Assembly: GCF_049803835.1 (NCBI RefSeq)
Contig: NZ_JBNAGK010000004.1
Coordinates: 1-64,000, forward strand
Source of the DNA: Pacificoceanicola sp049803835
GTDB taxonomy: Bacteria > Pseudomonadota > Alphaproteobacteria > Rhodobacterales > Rhodobacteraceae
DNA length: 64,000 bases
Reading direction: 5' to 3'
The notes beneath the pieces were generated by a model. The model was not told where the DNA came from, made no database searches, and worked only from the letters and a program-made list of their open reading frames with translations. Positions 25,193-33,796 of the stretch are shown here, one piece after another. How positions within the stretch are numbered: position 1 is the first letter of the stretch; every line of letters begins with the position of its first letter. The translations under genes were made by a program, and so were the position numbers.

Positions 25193-26236
25193 ATGTTCGA
25201 ATCCCTCGGCTTCGAAGAGCTCACGGCACCGCAAGTGGCGGTCTACTTCGCCCTCATCCTCGGCGCGCTTTATGGCGTGTTTGCCGAGCAGACGAAGTTC
25301 TGCTTCCGCCGCGCCCTGATCGGCGAGGACCGCCGTGCCGCTTCCGGTGTCTGGCTGACCGCGCTCGCCGCGGCGCTCATCGGCACGCAGGCTGCCGTCT
25401 GGCAAGGCTGGATCAGCTTCGACGACCACCGCTTCATGAACGCCGACCTGCCCTGGCTGGCCATCGTCGTGGGCGGTCTGATCTTCGGCGCGGGCATGGT
25501 CCTGACCCGGGGCTGCGCCTCTCGGCTGACGGTGCTGACCGGCTCCGGCAACCTGCGTGCGCTGACCGTCCTTGCCGTCTTCGCGGTGGTCGCCCATGCC
25601 ACGCTCAAGGGCACCCTCGCCCCGATCCGCACCACGCTGGCGGCGCAGACGGTGGCCCTGGACAACGCCGCCTTGCCCGGCAATGCGCTGATCTGGACCG
25701 CGATCCTCGCCCTGGCCGCGCTGGCCTTCGCCGCCCGCTCCGGCGCGCGCCCGGTGTCGCTGATCCTCGCGGCATCGCTCGGCCTGCTGGTCCCGCTCGG
25801 CTGGGTCGGTACCGGCTTCCTCCTCTACGACGACTTCGACCCGATCACGCTGGAAAGCCTCAGCTTCACCTCGCCCTGGTCGGAGACCCTGTTCTGGTCC
25901 ATCGCCTCCACCTCGATCCCCGCTGGCTTCGGCGTCGGCCTGATCGGCGGCGTGCTGGGTGGCGCCCTGCTCTCCGCCCTCGCCTCCCGGCGCTTCCAGT
26001 GGCAGAGCTTCTCCAGCCCGGCCGAGACCGGACGCTACATGACCGGCGCAGTGCTCATGGGCGTGGGCGGCGTCCTCGCCGGCGGCTGCACCGTGGGCGC
26101 AGGCCTCTCCGGCGTACCGACGCTCTCCATTGCCGCAATCCTTGCACTGGCATCCATCGCGGCAGGCACCCTCGTCACCAATTGGGTACTCAGCCGACGG
26201 TCCTCAGGGCGCCTCACCGCCGTCCCGGCGGAGTGA
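25193..26236 (+). CDS. YeeE/YedE family sulfur (thiosulfate) transporter
   Basis: 347 residues, polytopic inner membrane, in one chain the length of two YeeE/YedE halves. The three cysteines important in TsuA-type thiosulfate channels have counterparts: C37 in TKFCFRRA, C108 in TRGCASRL and C299 in AGGCTVGAG. Family knowledge: uptake of thiosulfate or related sulfur species. The ATG has GGAGG 8 nt upstream. Two GGAAC palindromes upstream suggest dedicated control. No rhodanese, TsuB or Sox gene is adjacent. Confidence 0.88.
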   Translation: MFESLGFEELTAPQVAVYFALILGALYGVFAEQTKFCFRRALIGEDRRAASGVWLTALAAALIGTQAAVWQGWISFDDHRFMNADLPWLAIVVGGLIFGAGMVLTRGCASRLTVLTGSGNLRALTVLAVFAVVAHATLKGTLAPIRTTLAAQTVALDNAALPGNALIWTAILALAALAFAARSGARPVSLILAASLGLLVPLGWVGTGFLLYDDFDPITLESLSFTSPWSETLFWSIASTSIPAGFGVGLIGGVLGGALLSALASRRFQWQSFSSPAETGRYMTGAVLMGVGGVLAGGCTVGAGLSGVPTLSIAAILALASIAAGTLVTNWVLSRRSSGRLTAVPAE

Positions 26237-26240
26237 CCGC

Positions 26241-26297
26241 GTCTTCTTTGGTCTGAAAATACCTTGGGAGGAGTTTGAGGAGGGCAAAGCCCTCCTC
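26241..26297 (-). repeat. Hairpin-plus-core intergenic element, copy d
   Basis: Read on the minus strand: a strong hairpin GAGGAGGGC-ttt-GCCCTCCTC (26277-26297), then AAGGTATTTTCAGACCAAAGAAGAC. It follows the 3' end of the minus-strand DUF3422 gene and abuts the end of the YeeE gene. Confidence 0.55.
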
Positions 26298-26362
26298 AAG
26301 GCCTGCGTGGCCCGAACGCAAAACGCCATGCGCGCCGCAGGCGCTCCGCTCCGGGAAAAGTC

Positions 26363-27664
26363 CTACAAATGCCGGCCGGGGTCATCCATGGACGACCGGA
26401 TACGACCGATCATCAGCCAGACCACCGCCACCACGGGCAGCACCACAAGAGCCGTCAGCGTGCCCTTCGACAACCCGAGCGGCTCCGACACCGGATACAG
26501 CAGGTAACTGACCAGCGAGACCGCGTAGTAGCTGATCGCCACCACCGACAGCCCTTCCACCGTCTTCTGCAGGTGCAGTTGCGCCTCCGCCCGCTTGTCC
26601 ATGCTCTCCAGAAGCTGCTGGTTCTGCGCCGAGCGCTGGACCTCGACCCGCGTCCGCAGGAGATCCCCGGCCCGCATCGCCCGGTCAGCCATGCTGCCGA
26701 GCTGGCCTTCGCTGCTCTTGACGGTCCGCATCGCGGGCTGGTAGCGCCGCGTCATGAACTCCGCGAAGGTCTGCCGCCCGCGGAACCGCATCTCGCGCAG
26801 CACCTCGATGCGCTTGTGCACCAGCGCCTCGTAGGCAAAGGTCGCCCCGAGCCGGAAGGAGCAGTGCGCCGACAGGCTTTCGAGCTCCGCCGAGACTGAC
26901 AGAAGCGCCTTCAGCGTCTCCTCCTCCGCATCCGAGCGGCTTGTCATGGCCTCCATCAGCCGCGACAGCTCGCGGTCGATCTCGCCCATCCGCGGCCCGA
27001 TCTCGCGCACCCGGGAAAAGCCGAGCATGGACATGGTCTTGTAGGTCTCGATTTCACACAGCCGCTGCACGATCCGCCCGACGCGCCGTTCTCCGACGCC
27101 CGGGGCGGTGAAGACGGCGAACCGCGTGTGCCCTGCCGTGTCGATACGGAAATCGCCGGCAATCATCGCGTCGTCATCCAGAACCCGGCTGACCGCCACG
27201 CTCTCCGGCACCATCCAGTCGTCGATCTTTTCCTGCAGTTCCTCGTCATGCTCGGGGCGCGGGGCGACGCGGATCATGGCCGAGGTGACGCGCACCCCCG
27301 GCGCATTCTCCAGCCAATCGTCCGGAAACACCTCGAAATCCGCCGGATCGTACGGCCGGTGCCCAAGACCGTTCAGGAAGACCGTATAGGTCACGAATTC
27401 GGTGTGTTGCTCCCATTTCAACGTGTGCTGGCCAATGCGGGTGGAGAAATGCGTGGCGCCCGGCTGCGGGTGCGCGGTGCCGAAACGGCTCAGAAGGTCG
27501 ATCAGATGCGCCAGGTCCTCGCGCTTGTCCCGGCTCGCGGCGCCTTCCGCCTTCTTGATCGCCAGATAGACCGCGCGACAGGGCGGCGTCAGCGACGGGA
27601 ACGGCCGGGCGTGCAGTTCGTTGGCGAGCGGATAGCGCAGCGGGTGGTCGGCAATGGGCGCCAT
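26363..27664 (-). CDS. DUF3422 family membrane protein
   Basis: 433 residues. The N-terminus HPLRYPLANELHARPFP is the DUF3422 hallmark. A long soluble part, alpha-helical toward its end (repeated Arg/Glu-rich segments around 250-370), precedes two C-terminal membrane helices (VVAISYYAVSLVSYLLYP and ALVVLPVVAVVWLMIG). The topology suggests a membrane-tethered cytoplasmic domain; the function of the family is unknown. It stands alone, convergent with the YeeE gene. Confidence 0.88.
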   Translation of the reverse strand: MAPIADHPLRYPLANELHARPFPSLTPPCRAVYLAIKKAEGAASRDKREDLAHLIDLLSRFGTAHPQPGATHFSTRIGQHTLKWEQHTEFVTYTVFLNGLGHRPYDPADFEVFPDDWLENAPGVRVTSAMIRVAPRPEHDEELQEKIDDWMVPESVAVSRVLDDDAMIAGDFRIDTAGHTRFAVFTAPGVGERRVGRIVQRLCEIETYKTMSMLGFSRVREIGPRMGEIDRELSRLMEAMTSRSDAEEETLKALLSVSAELESLSAHCSFRLGATFAYEALVHKRIEVLREMRFRGRQTFAEFMTRRYQPAMRTVKSSEGQLGSMADRAMRAGDLLRTRVEVQRSAQNQQLLESMDKRAEAQLHLQKTVEGLSVVAISYYAVSLVSYLLYPVSEPLGLSKGTLTALVVLPVVAVVWLMIGRIRSSMDDPGRHL

Positions 27665-27807
27665 GGGCGTAATCCTTGTGAGTCGCGTGCAAAATACGCG
27701 CGGGTTGCTCCGAGTAAAGGGTAAAAGATCAATATTTTCAAAGCGTTACAGGAATACCGATGTATACCGCCTGCCCTCCGGGAGAAAAGCGATTGGTTTT
27801 CAAAGTC

Positions 27808-28230
27808 TTAAGCTCGGCTGTACCAGGTGAACATTGCGTAATCCTTGCGCGGCCCCCGAACCCGCCAGGTGCTCGACCACGCCGGCCAGGCCGAGAAGTC
27901 GTAGGTCACATCGTATTGATCCGGGTCGCACCAATGCTCGGCCCGGGGCTGCCCCTGCCCGGGATCGACCGTGTGGAACGGGCGCCCGTCCTCGAAAAAG
28001 ACCGCGATCCCCCGCGGGGCGAGACGCCAGAGATAGCTGCGGGTGTTCTTCATCCGGGGCGTGGTGGCGAAAGCCATGGTACCGCTTTCGTCATAGCGCA
28101 GCCCGGCGGCATCCAGCGTGAAGACTGCCTCGCCTGCGCCCTGCCCCTGTCCAAGCCCGGTCCGGTCGTCGATCTGCCGGATGTAGGTCCATTGTCCTTC
28201 GAAGTCTGCCAAGCCCGGCCCTTGCGTCAT
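27808..28230 (-). CDS. DUF6314 family protein
   Basis: 140 residues, lipocalin-like in feel: an N-terminal DFEGQWTYIRQIDDR strand, GQGAGEAVF, MKNTRSYLWRLAPRGIAVFFEDGRPFH, and a C-terminal CDPDQYDVTYDFSAWPAWSSTWRVRGPRKDY. This matches my memory of DUF6314 proteins of Rhodobacteraceae; no enzymatic activity is known to me. The ATG at 28230 is chosen because the longer frame is antisense to purB. Divergent from purB, with 84 bp between the starts. Confidence 0.7.
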   Translation of the reverse strand: MTQGPGLADFEGQWTYIRQIDDRTGLGQGQGAGEAVFTLDAAGLRYDESGTMAFATTPRMKNTRSYLWRLAPRGIAVFFEDGRPFHTVDPGQGQPRAEHWCDPDQYDVTYDFSAWPAWSSTWRVRGPRKDYAMFTWYSRA

Positions 28231-28314
28231 CGCGGCCCGCCCCTTCCTCTTGTTCGCTGGTGCAGCAGGGTTTATGAGGCCCCCAATCCCCGAACTCAAC
28301 GCGAAAGTCTGCCG

Positions 28315-29622
28315 ATGATCCCCCGTTATTCCCGTCCCGAGATGGTCGCCATCTGGTCCCCGGAAACCAAGTTCAAGATCTGGTACGAGATCGAGGCCCA
28401 TGCCTGCGACGCGATGGCCGATCTGGGCGTGATCCCGCGCGAGAATGCCGAGGCGGTCTGGAAGGCGAAGGACGTGGAGTTCGACGTGGCCCGCATCGAC
28501 GAAATCGAGGCCGTAACCAAGCATGACGTCATCGCCTTCCTCACCCACCTCGCCGAGCATGTGGGCAGCGAGGAAGCCCGCTTCGTGCATCAGGGCATGA
28601 CCTCGTCGGACGTGCTCGACACCTGCTTCAACGTGCAGCTGGTCCGCGCCTCCGACATCCTCATCAAGGACATCGAAGGGCTGCTCGCCGCGCTCAAGCG
28701 CCGCGCCTACGAACACAAGGACACGGTGCGCATCGGCCGCTCGCACGGCATCCACGCCGAGCCGACCACCATGGGCCTGACCTTCGCGCGCTTCTACGCC
28801 GAGATGGACCGCAACCTCTCCCGCATGCGCGATGCGCGGGCGGAGATCGCCACGGGCGCCATCTCCGGCGCCGTCGGCACCTTCGCCAACATCGACCCGG
28901 CGGTCGAGGAGCATGTCTGCGACAAGCTCGGCCTCGTGCCCGAGCCGATCTCCACGCAGGTGATCCCGCGTGACCGCCACGCGGCGTTCTTCGCCACCCT
29001 TGGCGTGATCGCCTCCTCGATCGAGAACATCGCCATCGAGATCCGCCACATGCAGCGCACCGAGGTGCTGGAAGCGGCGGAATTCTTCTCCATGGGGCAG
29101 AAAGGCTCCTCCGCCATGCCGCACAAGAAAAACCCGGTGCTGACCGAAAACCTCACCGGCCTTGCCCGCCTTGTCCGCATGGCGGTGATCCCCGCGATGG
29201 AGAACGTCGCGCTGTGGCACGAGCGGGACATCTCGCATTCCTCAGTGGAGCGGAACATCGGGCCGGACACCACGATCACGCTGGACTTCGCCTTGTCCCG
29301 CCTGACCTCGGTGATCGACAAGCTGCTGGTCTACCCGCAGAACATGCTCGACAACATGAACAAGTTCCCCGGACTGGTTATGTCGCAGCGCGTGCTGCTG
29401 GCGCTGACGCAGGCGGGCGTGAGCCGCGAGGATGCCTACCGGCTGGTGCAGCGCAACGCCATGAAGGTCTGGGATCATCGGACCGATTTCCGCGAGGAGC
29501 TGCTGGCGGATGAGGAAGTGCGGGCGGCGCTGTCCGAGGAGGAGATCAACGAGAAGTTCGACCTCGGCTACCACACCAAGCATGTCGACACGATCTTTGC
29601 CCGGGTGTTCCACGAGGACTGA
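28315..29622 (+). CDS. purB: Adenylosuccinate lyase
   Basis: 435 residues of the fumarase/aspartase superfamily, catalysing two fumarate-releasing steps of purine synthesis (SAICAR to AICAR, adenylosuccinate to AMP). Visible: MTSSDVLDT, the active-site His in GRSHGIHAEPTT and the flexible signature loop GSSAMPHKKNP, with IPRDRHAAFF in between. The ATG at 28315 gives the standard MIPRYSRPEM start. No purine operon neighbours. Confidence 0.97.
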   Translation: MIPRYSRPEMVAIWSPETKFKIWYEIEAHACDAMADLGVIPRENAEAVWKAKDVEFDVARIDEIEAVTKHDVIAFLTHLAEHVGSEEARFVHQGMTSSDVLDTCFNVQLVRASDILIKDIEGLLAALKRRAYEHKDTVRIGRSHGIHAEPTTMGLTFARFYAEMDRNLSRMRDARAEIATGAISGAVGTFANIDPAVEEHVCDKLGLVPEPISTQVIPRDRHAAFFATLGVIASSIENIAIEIRHMQRTEVLEAAEFFSMGQKGSSAMPHKKNPVLTENLTGLARLVRMAVIPAMENVALWHERDISHSSVERNIGPDTTITLDFALSRLTSVIDKLLVYPQNMLDNMNKFPGLVMSQRVLLALTQAGVSREDAYRLVQRNAMKVWDHRTDFREELLADEEVRAALSEEEINEKFDLGYHTKHVDTIFARVFHED

Positions 29623-29630
29623 GGGATTTC

Positions 29631-29735
29631 GCCCCGGCTGCGCCGGGGCGACTCGCCCGTGGCTGCGCCACGGTTGGGGGCTCTGCCCCCACGCCCTGTC
29701 AGGGCTCCCCCGAGGGTATTTGGGGACCAAAGAAG
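29631..29735 (+). repeat. Hairpin-plus-core intergenic element, copy e (three hairpins)
   Basis: Three successive perfect hairpins with 3-nt loops: GCCCCGGC/GCCGGGGC (29631-29649), CCGTGGC/GCCACGG (29657-29673) and GGGGGC/GCCCCC (29676-29690). Then comes the core GAGGGTATTTGGGGACCAAAGAAG. It follows purB in the same orientation and faces the end of ccmG. Confidence 0.6.
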
Positions 29736-29785
29736 CAAAGGCGCGGGCTCGGGAAAGACGGCTTTCTCTCCGGCCTGACGGGCGA

Positions 29786-30337
29786 TTATTGCGCCGCCAG
29801 GGCCGCTTCGAGTGCCGGCAGGAAGCGCTGTTCGTAGTCGGAACCCACGAGCGGGCCGACGAATTTGAAGACCACCACCCCGTCACCGTCGAGGATGAAG
29901 GTCTCGGGCGGACCGGTCACGCCCCAGTCGATCGCGGTGCGCCCCGCCGGGTCGAAAGCCACCGCAAGGAACGGGCTGCTTTCCTCTTCGAGGTATTTGA
30001 GTGCCTGCTTTTCCTGATCCTTGAAGTTCACGCCGACGATCCGCACCCCCTGCGCCTGCATCTCCAGCAGACGCGGATGTTCGGCCCGGCACGGAGGACA
30101 CCAGCTGGCCCAGAAGTTGACGAGTGTGACCTCACCGGCCGCCAGCATCTCCGGCGTCACCGCGTCGTACCCCGGCAGCGCCTCCGCGGTCATGGCCGGG
30201 TGCGGCTTGCCGGTGAATTTCGATTCCAGCTCGTTTGCCCCCTCGCGCCAGAGGCCGAAGAAGAACATCGTCCCGAGCGCCAGAAAGATCACCGGCGGCA
30301 GCAGCATCAGTGGCGATATGCCCTTGCGTTCGCTCAC
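29786..30337 (-). CDS. ccmG: Cytochrome c maturation thioredoxin CcmG (DsbE)
   Basis: 183 residues, membrane-anchored (helix about 9-28) with a periplasmic thioredoxin fold. The redox motif WCPPC is at C80 and C83 in NFWASWCPPCRAEHP, and the family's VTGPPETFILDGDG follows. It reduces apocytochrome c or CcmH for haem attachment. The start is GTG at 30337, overlapping the ccmD stop. It is the last gene of the ccm run; ccmE, ccmF, ccmH and ccmI are not in the window. Confidence 0.95.
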   Translation of the reverse strand: MSERKGISPLMLLPPVIFLALGTMFFFGLWREGANELESKFTGKPHPAMTAEALPGYDAVTPEMLAAGEVTLVNFWASWCPPCRAEHPRLLEMQAQGVRIVGVNFKDQEKQALKYLEEESSPFLAVAFDPAGRTAIDWGVTGPPETFILDGDGVVVFKFVGPLVGSDYEQRFLPALEAALAAQ

Positions 30338-30483
30338 TTCTTCAACCTTTCCTCGATCTGGTGCAGCTCCGCCTTGACCCGCCGCGCACGCAGGATGGAG
30401 ATCGCGACCAGCGCCACGATCAGCAGGATCGACACCGCGTAGGACGACAGCACCGCCTGGGCGTATTTCCCGAGATCCGGCAT
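30334..30483 (-). CDS. ccmD: Haem exporter accessory protein CcmD
   Basis: A 49-residue protein: MPDLGKYAQAVLSSYAVSI opens it, followed by one membrane helix (ILLIVALVAISIL) and a basic, helical cytoplasmic tail (RARRVKAELHQIEERLKK). Size, topology and position between ccmC and ccmG identify it. It helps release holo-CcmE from the CcmABCD complex. The ATG overlaps the ccmC stop (30483) and its stop overlaps the ccmG GTG. Confidence 0.9.
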   Translation of the reverse strand: MPDLGKYAQAVLSSYAVSILLIVALVAISILRARRVKAELHQIEERLKK

Positions 30484-31211
30484 CAGACCACCCTCTCCCG
30501 CGCGAGCAGCGCCCGTGCCCGGCGGGCCCGGATTTCCGTCTGGGTGCGCAGGAAGACCAGCGCGATGAACAGGAGTACGAACCCGCCGATGCAGACCAGC
30601 AGCGGGAAGTAGAAGACGTCCGCGACGTTCTCTTCCTTGTCGAGCGACAGGGAGGCCCCCTGGTGCAGGCCCTGGTTCCAGAAGTTCACGGCGTAGCGGG
30701 ACAGCAGCGCGAAGACCGATCCGACGAGGCAGAGGATCGAGGTCAAATCCGCCGCCGTGTCATCGTTTTCGATCGCCGACCAGAGCGCCATGTAGCCAAG
30801 GTAGAACAGGAAGAGGATCAGGAAGGACGTCAGCCGCGGGTCCCAGGCCCACCAGGTGCCCCACATCGGTTGGCCCCAGATCGCGCCGGTCGCCAGAGCG
30901 ATCACCGTCATGGTCGCGCCCACGGGGGCTGCGGCGCGCGCGGCCAGGGCGCTGACGTGGTGGCGGCGCACGATCCAGATCAGCGAGGCGACCAGCATCA
31001 TCATCCAGGCGTTGATCGCCATCAGCGCCGAGGGCACATGCAGGTAGATGATCTTCACCGTGCTGCCCTGCCGGTAATCCTCCGGCGTGAAGAAGAACCC
31101 CCAGACGAGGCCCACGATCAGGCAGACCACTGCGCCCGCGCTGAGCCAGGGCAGCAGGCGGTCCGTGGTCCGGATGAACCTGACCGGATTGGCGTATTCC
31201 CAGATCGACAT
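30483..31211 (-). CDS. ccmC: Haem exporter membrane protein CcmC
   Basis: 242 residues, six membrane helices, a haem-handling protein that loads haem on CcmE. The tryptophan-rich haem motif is WGTWWAWD at 117-124; conserved His residues are in YLHVPSA (near 58) and NQGLHQGAS in the periplasmic loops. Coupled to ccmD. It is separated from ccmB by amrS, so the usual ccmABC order is interrupted. Confidence 0.96.
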   Translation of the reverse strand: MSIWEYANPVRFIRTTDRLLPWLSAGAVVCLIVGLVWGFFFTPEDYRQGSTVKIIYLHVPSALMAINAWMMMLVASLIWIVRRHHVSALAARAAAPVGATMTVIALATGAIWGQPMWGTWWAWDPRLTSFLILFLFYLGYMALWSAIENDDTAADLTSILCLVGSVFALLSRYAVNFWNQGLHQGASLSLDKEENVADVFYFPLLVCIGGFVLLFIALVFLRTQTEIRARRARALLARERVV

Positions 31212-31278
31212 GACGCGTGGCTACCTCCGTTTCAGGCGCTTTACACATCAAATATGCGTGGGGCGCAATACGTGGGGG

Positions 31279-32340
31279 TCAGAGCGCGACAGGCTGCCGC
31301 TTGCGCCCCCAGGTGCCGGGCGGGCCGCTGATGCGCCCCGGCAGCGCCGTGCCGCAGGTCAGGCAATGGCCCTTCTCGTCGAGGTGCCAGTCGCCGAGCG
31401 CGTACCAGTCGCGCCCGATCACCTTCGTACGGCAGCCGGAACAGTATGTGGATTGCCCGGCTTCATGGTGGACGTTGCCGACATAGACGTGATTCAGCCC
31501 CGCCCCCCGCGCGATGTCCCGCGCCCTGAGCAGCGCCGCGAGGGAGGTCTTCGGTGTCTCCATCATGCGGAATTGCGGGTGGAACGCCGTGAAATGCAGC
31601 GGAACGTCGGGCCCACAGTTGCACCGCACCCAGGACGCCAGCGCGCGCAGCTCCGCCGCACTGTCGTTCTCGCCGGGGATCACCAGCGTCGTCAGCTCCA
31701 CCCAGCAGGCCGCGTCATGCACGGCGAAGGTGATGCTGTCGAGCACCGGGGCGAGCCGCGAGCCGGTGAGCTTCTGGTAGAACCGATCCGTGAACCCCTT
31801 GAGGTCGATGTTCACCGCATCCATCGCGCCGAAGAACTCGGCCCGCGCCCGGGGGGTCAGGTATCCGGCGGTCACACCGACGGTCTTCATCCCCCGCGCC
31901 CGCACCGCCGCCGCCACATCCACGGCATATTCGATGAAGATCACCGGATCGTTGTAGGTAAAGGCCACGGACGTGCAGCCAAGCGCCTCCGCCTTTTCCG
32001 CAATGCGCTCCGGCGTCGCCTCCACCGCGATCCGGTCCATGTCACGTGATTTCGAGATGTCGTGGTTCTGGCAGAACTTGCAGGCAAGATTGCATCCGGC
32101 GGTACCGAAACTCAGCACCGGTGTCCCCGGGTAGAAATGGTTCAGCGGTTTCTTCTCGATCGGATCGACACAGAAGCCCGAGGACCGGCCCCAGGTGTCG
32201 AGCACAAGGGCGTCGCCCTCGCGCTTGCGGACAAAGCACATCCCGCGTTGCCCCTCGCGCAGCGCGCACAGGCGCGGGCAGAGCGTACAGAGGATTCGGC
32301 CGTCGCCCGATCCTTCCCAATAGCGGGCCGGGTGTGTCAT
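31279..32340 (-). CDS. amrS: AmmeMemoRadiSam system radical SAM enzyme
   Basis: 353 residues. The radical SAM cluster motif is C83-x3-C87-x2-C90 in GTAGCNLACKFCQNHDISKSR. An N-terminal Cys-rich stretch (C18, C21, C25, C35) and a C-terminal Cys set (STYCSGC, HCLTCG) could bind extra metal. AmrS proteins are grouped with Memo and AMMECR1 homologues, neither of which is next to it here. It sits between ccmB and ccmC in the same direction (34 bp after ccmB, 67 bp before ccmC). The substrate is unknown. The ATG at 32340 gives MTHPARYWE. Confidence 0.9.
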   Translation of the reverse strand: MTHPARYWEGSGDGRILCTLCPRLCALREGQRGMCFVRKREGDALVLDTWGRSSGFCVDPIEKKPLNHFYPGTPVLSFGTAGCNLACKFCQNHDISKSRDMDRIAVEATPERIAEKAEALGCTSVAFTYNDPVIFIEYAVDVAAAVRARGMKTVGVTAGYLTPRARAEFFGAMDAVNIDLKGFTDRFYQKLTGSRLAPVLDSITFAVHDAACWVELTTLVIPGENDSAAELRALASWVRCNCGPDVPLHFTAFHPQFRMMETPKTSLAALLRARDIARGAGLNHVYVGNVHHEAGQSTYCSGCRTKVIGRDWYALGDWHLDEKGHCLTCGTALPGRISGPPGTWGRKRQPVAL

Positions 32341-32374
32341 GGCGCGATCATGCACCATTTTCCTTGCGGATGCG

Positions 32375-33031
32375 TTACCGAAGGTTGATCCGGAGCACCG
32401 CCGCGGAGGCGAACGGCAGCAGGGCCATGGCTCCGAAACTGATACCCGCCAGCATCAGAAGCGACGTCTGCACCGCCAGCCCCTCGGCCCCGCGCCGCGC
32501 CACCTCCGCGCCGAAAATGAGCGTGGGCACGTAGAGCGGCAGGACAAGCAGCGACAGCAGCAGCCCGCCGCGTTTCAGCCCGACGGTGAGCGCTGCACCA
32601 AAGGTGCCAATGACGCTCAGCGCGGGTGTGCCAAGCGCCAGGCTGACGACGACCCAGAGGTAGCCCCCCGGCGGCAGGCTCAGCAGCACGCCGAGCGCCG
32701 GGGCGGCCAGCACCAGCGGCAAGCCCGTGGTGATCCAATGCGCCAGCGCCTTGACGCTGACGATGCCTTCCATCGGCAGCGGCGCCGTGGCCAGCAGGTC
32801 GAGCGAGCCATCCTCCCAGTCGAGCGCAAAAATCCGGTCCAGCGACAAAAGGCAGGCCAGGAGCGCCCCGATCCACAGCACCCCAGGCGCGATCCGGGCC
32901 AGAAGCCCGGTCTCCGGCCCGACCCCGAACGGCACCAGCACCGTGACGATCAGGAAAAACGCCAGCCCAAGGCCGAAGCCGCCGCCAGCCCGCACCGCCA
33001 GCCGCAGGTCCCGGATCAGGAGCGCGATCAC
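32375..33031 (-). CDS. ccmB: Haem exporter membrane protein CcmB
   Basis: 218 residues, six predicted membrane helices, the ABC-2-like permease partner of CcmA. MIALLIRDLRLAVRAGGGFGLGLAFFL and ALDWEDGSLDLLATAPLPME are typical CcmB segments. The ATG overlaps the ccmA stop by 4 bp. With CcmA, CcmC and CcmD it forms the complex that frees haem-loaded CcmE in the periplasm. Confidence 0.95.
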   Translation of the reverse strand: MIALLIRDLRLAVRAGGGFGLGLAFFLIVTVLVPFGVGPETGLLARIAPGVLWIGALLACLLSLDRIFALDWEDGSLDLLATAPLPMEGIVSVKALAHWITTGLPLVLAAPALGVLLSLPPGGYLWVVVSLALGTPALSVIGTFGAALTVGLKRGGLLLSLLVLPLYVPTLIFGAEVARRGAEGLAVQTSLLMLAGISFGAMALLPFASAAVLRINLR

Positions 33032-33642
33032 AGGAAGGCCTCGTCGGCGGTGGAGACCCTTGGCACGGCCTTGAACGGCGTCACGTCAAGGACATCCGCA
33101 TCCGCCAGCCCGAGGTCGATATGCGTCGCCATCAGAGCACTGCCGCCACCGGCCAGATGCCCGCGCACAGCTTCCGCAAACAGCTGCACCGAAGCCGCAT
33201 CCAAAGAGACCGTCGGCTCATCCAGCACCCAGACCGGCCGTCCGGTGACCATCAGCCGGGCCAGCCCAAGCCGCCGCTTCTGCCCGGCGGAAAGCGTCCC
33301 CGCCAGCCGCCCCTGCAAACCCTCGAGGTTGAAACCCGCCAGAGCCGCCGAAATGTCGGATGTGCCAAAGGCCTGAGCCCAGAACCGCAGGTTCTCCGCA
33401 ACGCTCAGCATGGACTTCAGCCCATCCGCATGGGCGGCATAGGCGATCCGGTCTCCGGCGCCCTCCACGGTGCCAGAAAACGCAGGCTGCAGCCCTGCCA
33501 CCGTCCTGAGCAACGTCGTCTTGCCCGACCCGTTCGGCCCGCGCAGCACCAGCGCCCGCCCCGGGACCAGCGCAAAGCCAAGGCCTTCCAGAACCGGCAC
33601 GCCGCCCCGGGCCACCGCAAGATCGGTCACAGTCAAATTCAT
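33028..33642 (-). CDS. ccmA: Haem exporter ATPase CcmA
   Basis: 204 residues, a short single ABC domain. Walker A is GPNGSGKT at 35-42, the signature is LSAGQKRRLGLARL (SAGQ in place of SGGQ) and Walker B is PVWVLDEP. Cytoplasmic, it powers release of holo-CcmE. It is the first gene of the ccm run, 154 bp after the Mth938-like gene, with hairpin element f in the gap. Confidence 0.95.
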   Translation of the reverse strand: MNLTVTDLAVARGGVPVLEGLGFALVPGRALVLRGPNGSGKTTLLRTVAGLQPAFSGTVEGAGDRIAYAAHADGLKSMLSVAENLRFWAQAFGTSDISAALAGFNLEGLQGRLAGTLSAGQKRRLGLARLMVTGRPVWVLDEPTVSLDAASVQLFAEAVRGHLAGGGSALMATHIDLGLADADVLDVTPFKAVPRVSTADEAFL

Positions 33643-33700
33643 GCCGGAGGCTTACCCCGTGCCGCGACGGCGGAAAAGCGGCAAAACCGCACGTCTTCCA

Positions 33701-33745
33701 ATTGCCTCAAATATCCCCGCCGGAGGCAGACCCGGCGAAGCCGGG
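33701..33745 (-). repeat. Hairpin-plus-core intergenic element, copy f (diverged)
   Basis: On the minus strand, CCCGGC-ttc-GCCGGG (33731-33745) precedes CCTCCGGCGGGGATATTTG. It follows the 3' end of the Mth938-like gene. The CCAAAGAAG part of the core is degenerate, so membership is less certain. Confidence 0.35.
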
Positions 33746-33796
33746 CGAGACGGGACGGTGGGCGGGGCGATGTCCGAAGGACGAGCGCCGTCCCCG

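Noticed and set aside
27760..28314. Upstream extension of purB
   Set aside because: Adenylosuccinate lyases begin MIPRYSRPEM; the extra 185 codons are antisense to the DUF6314 gene.
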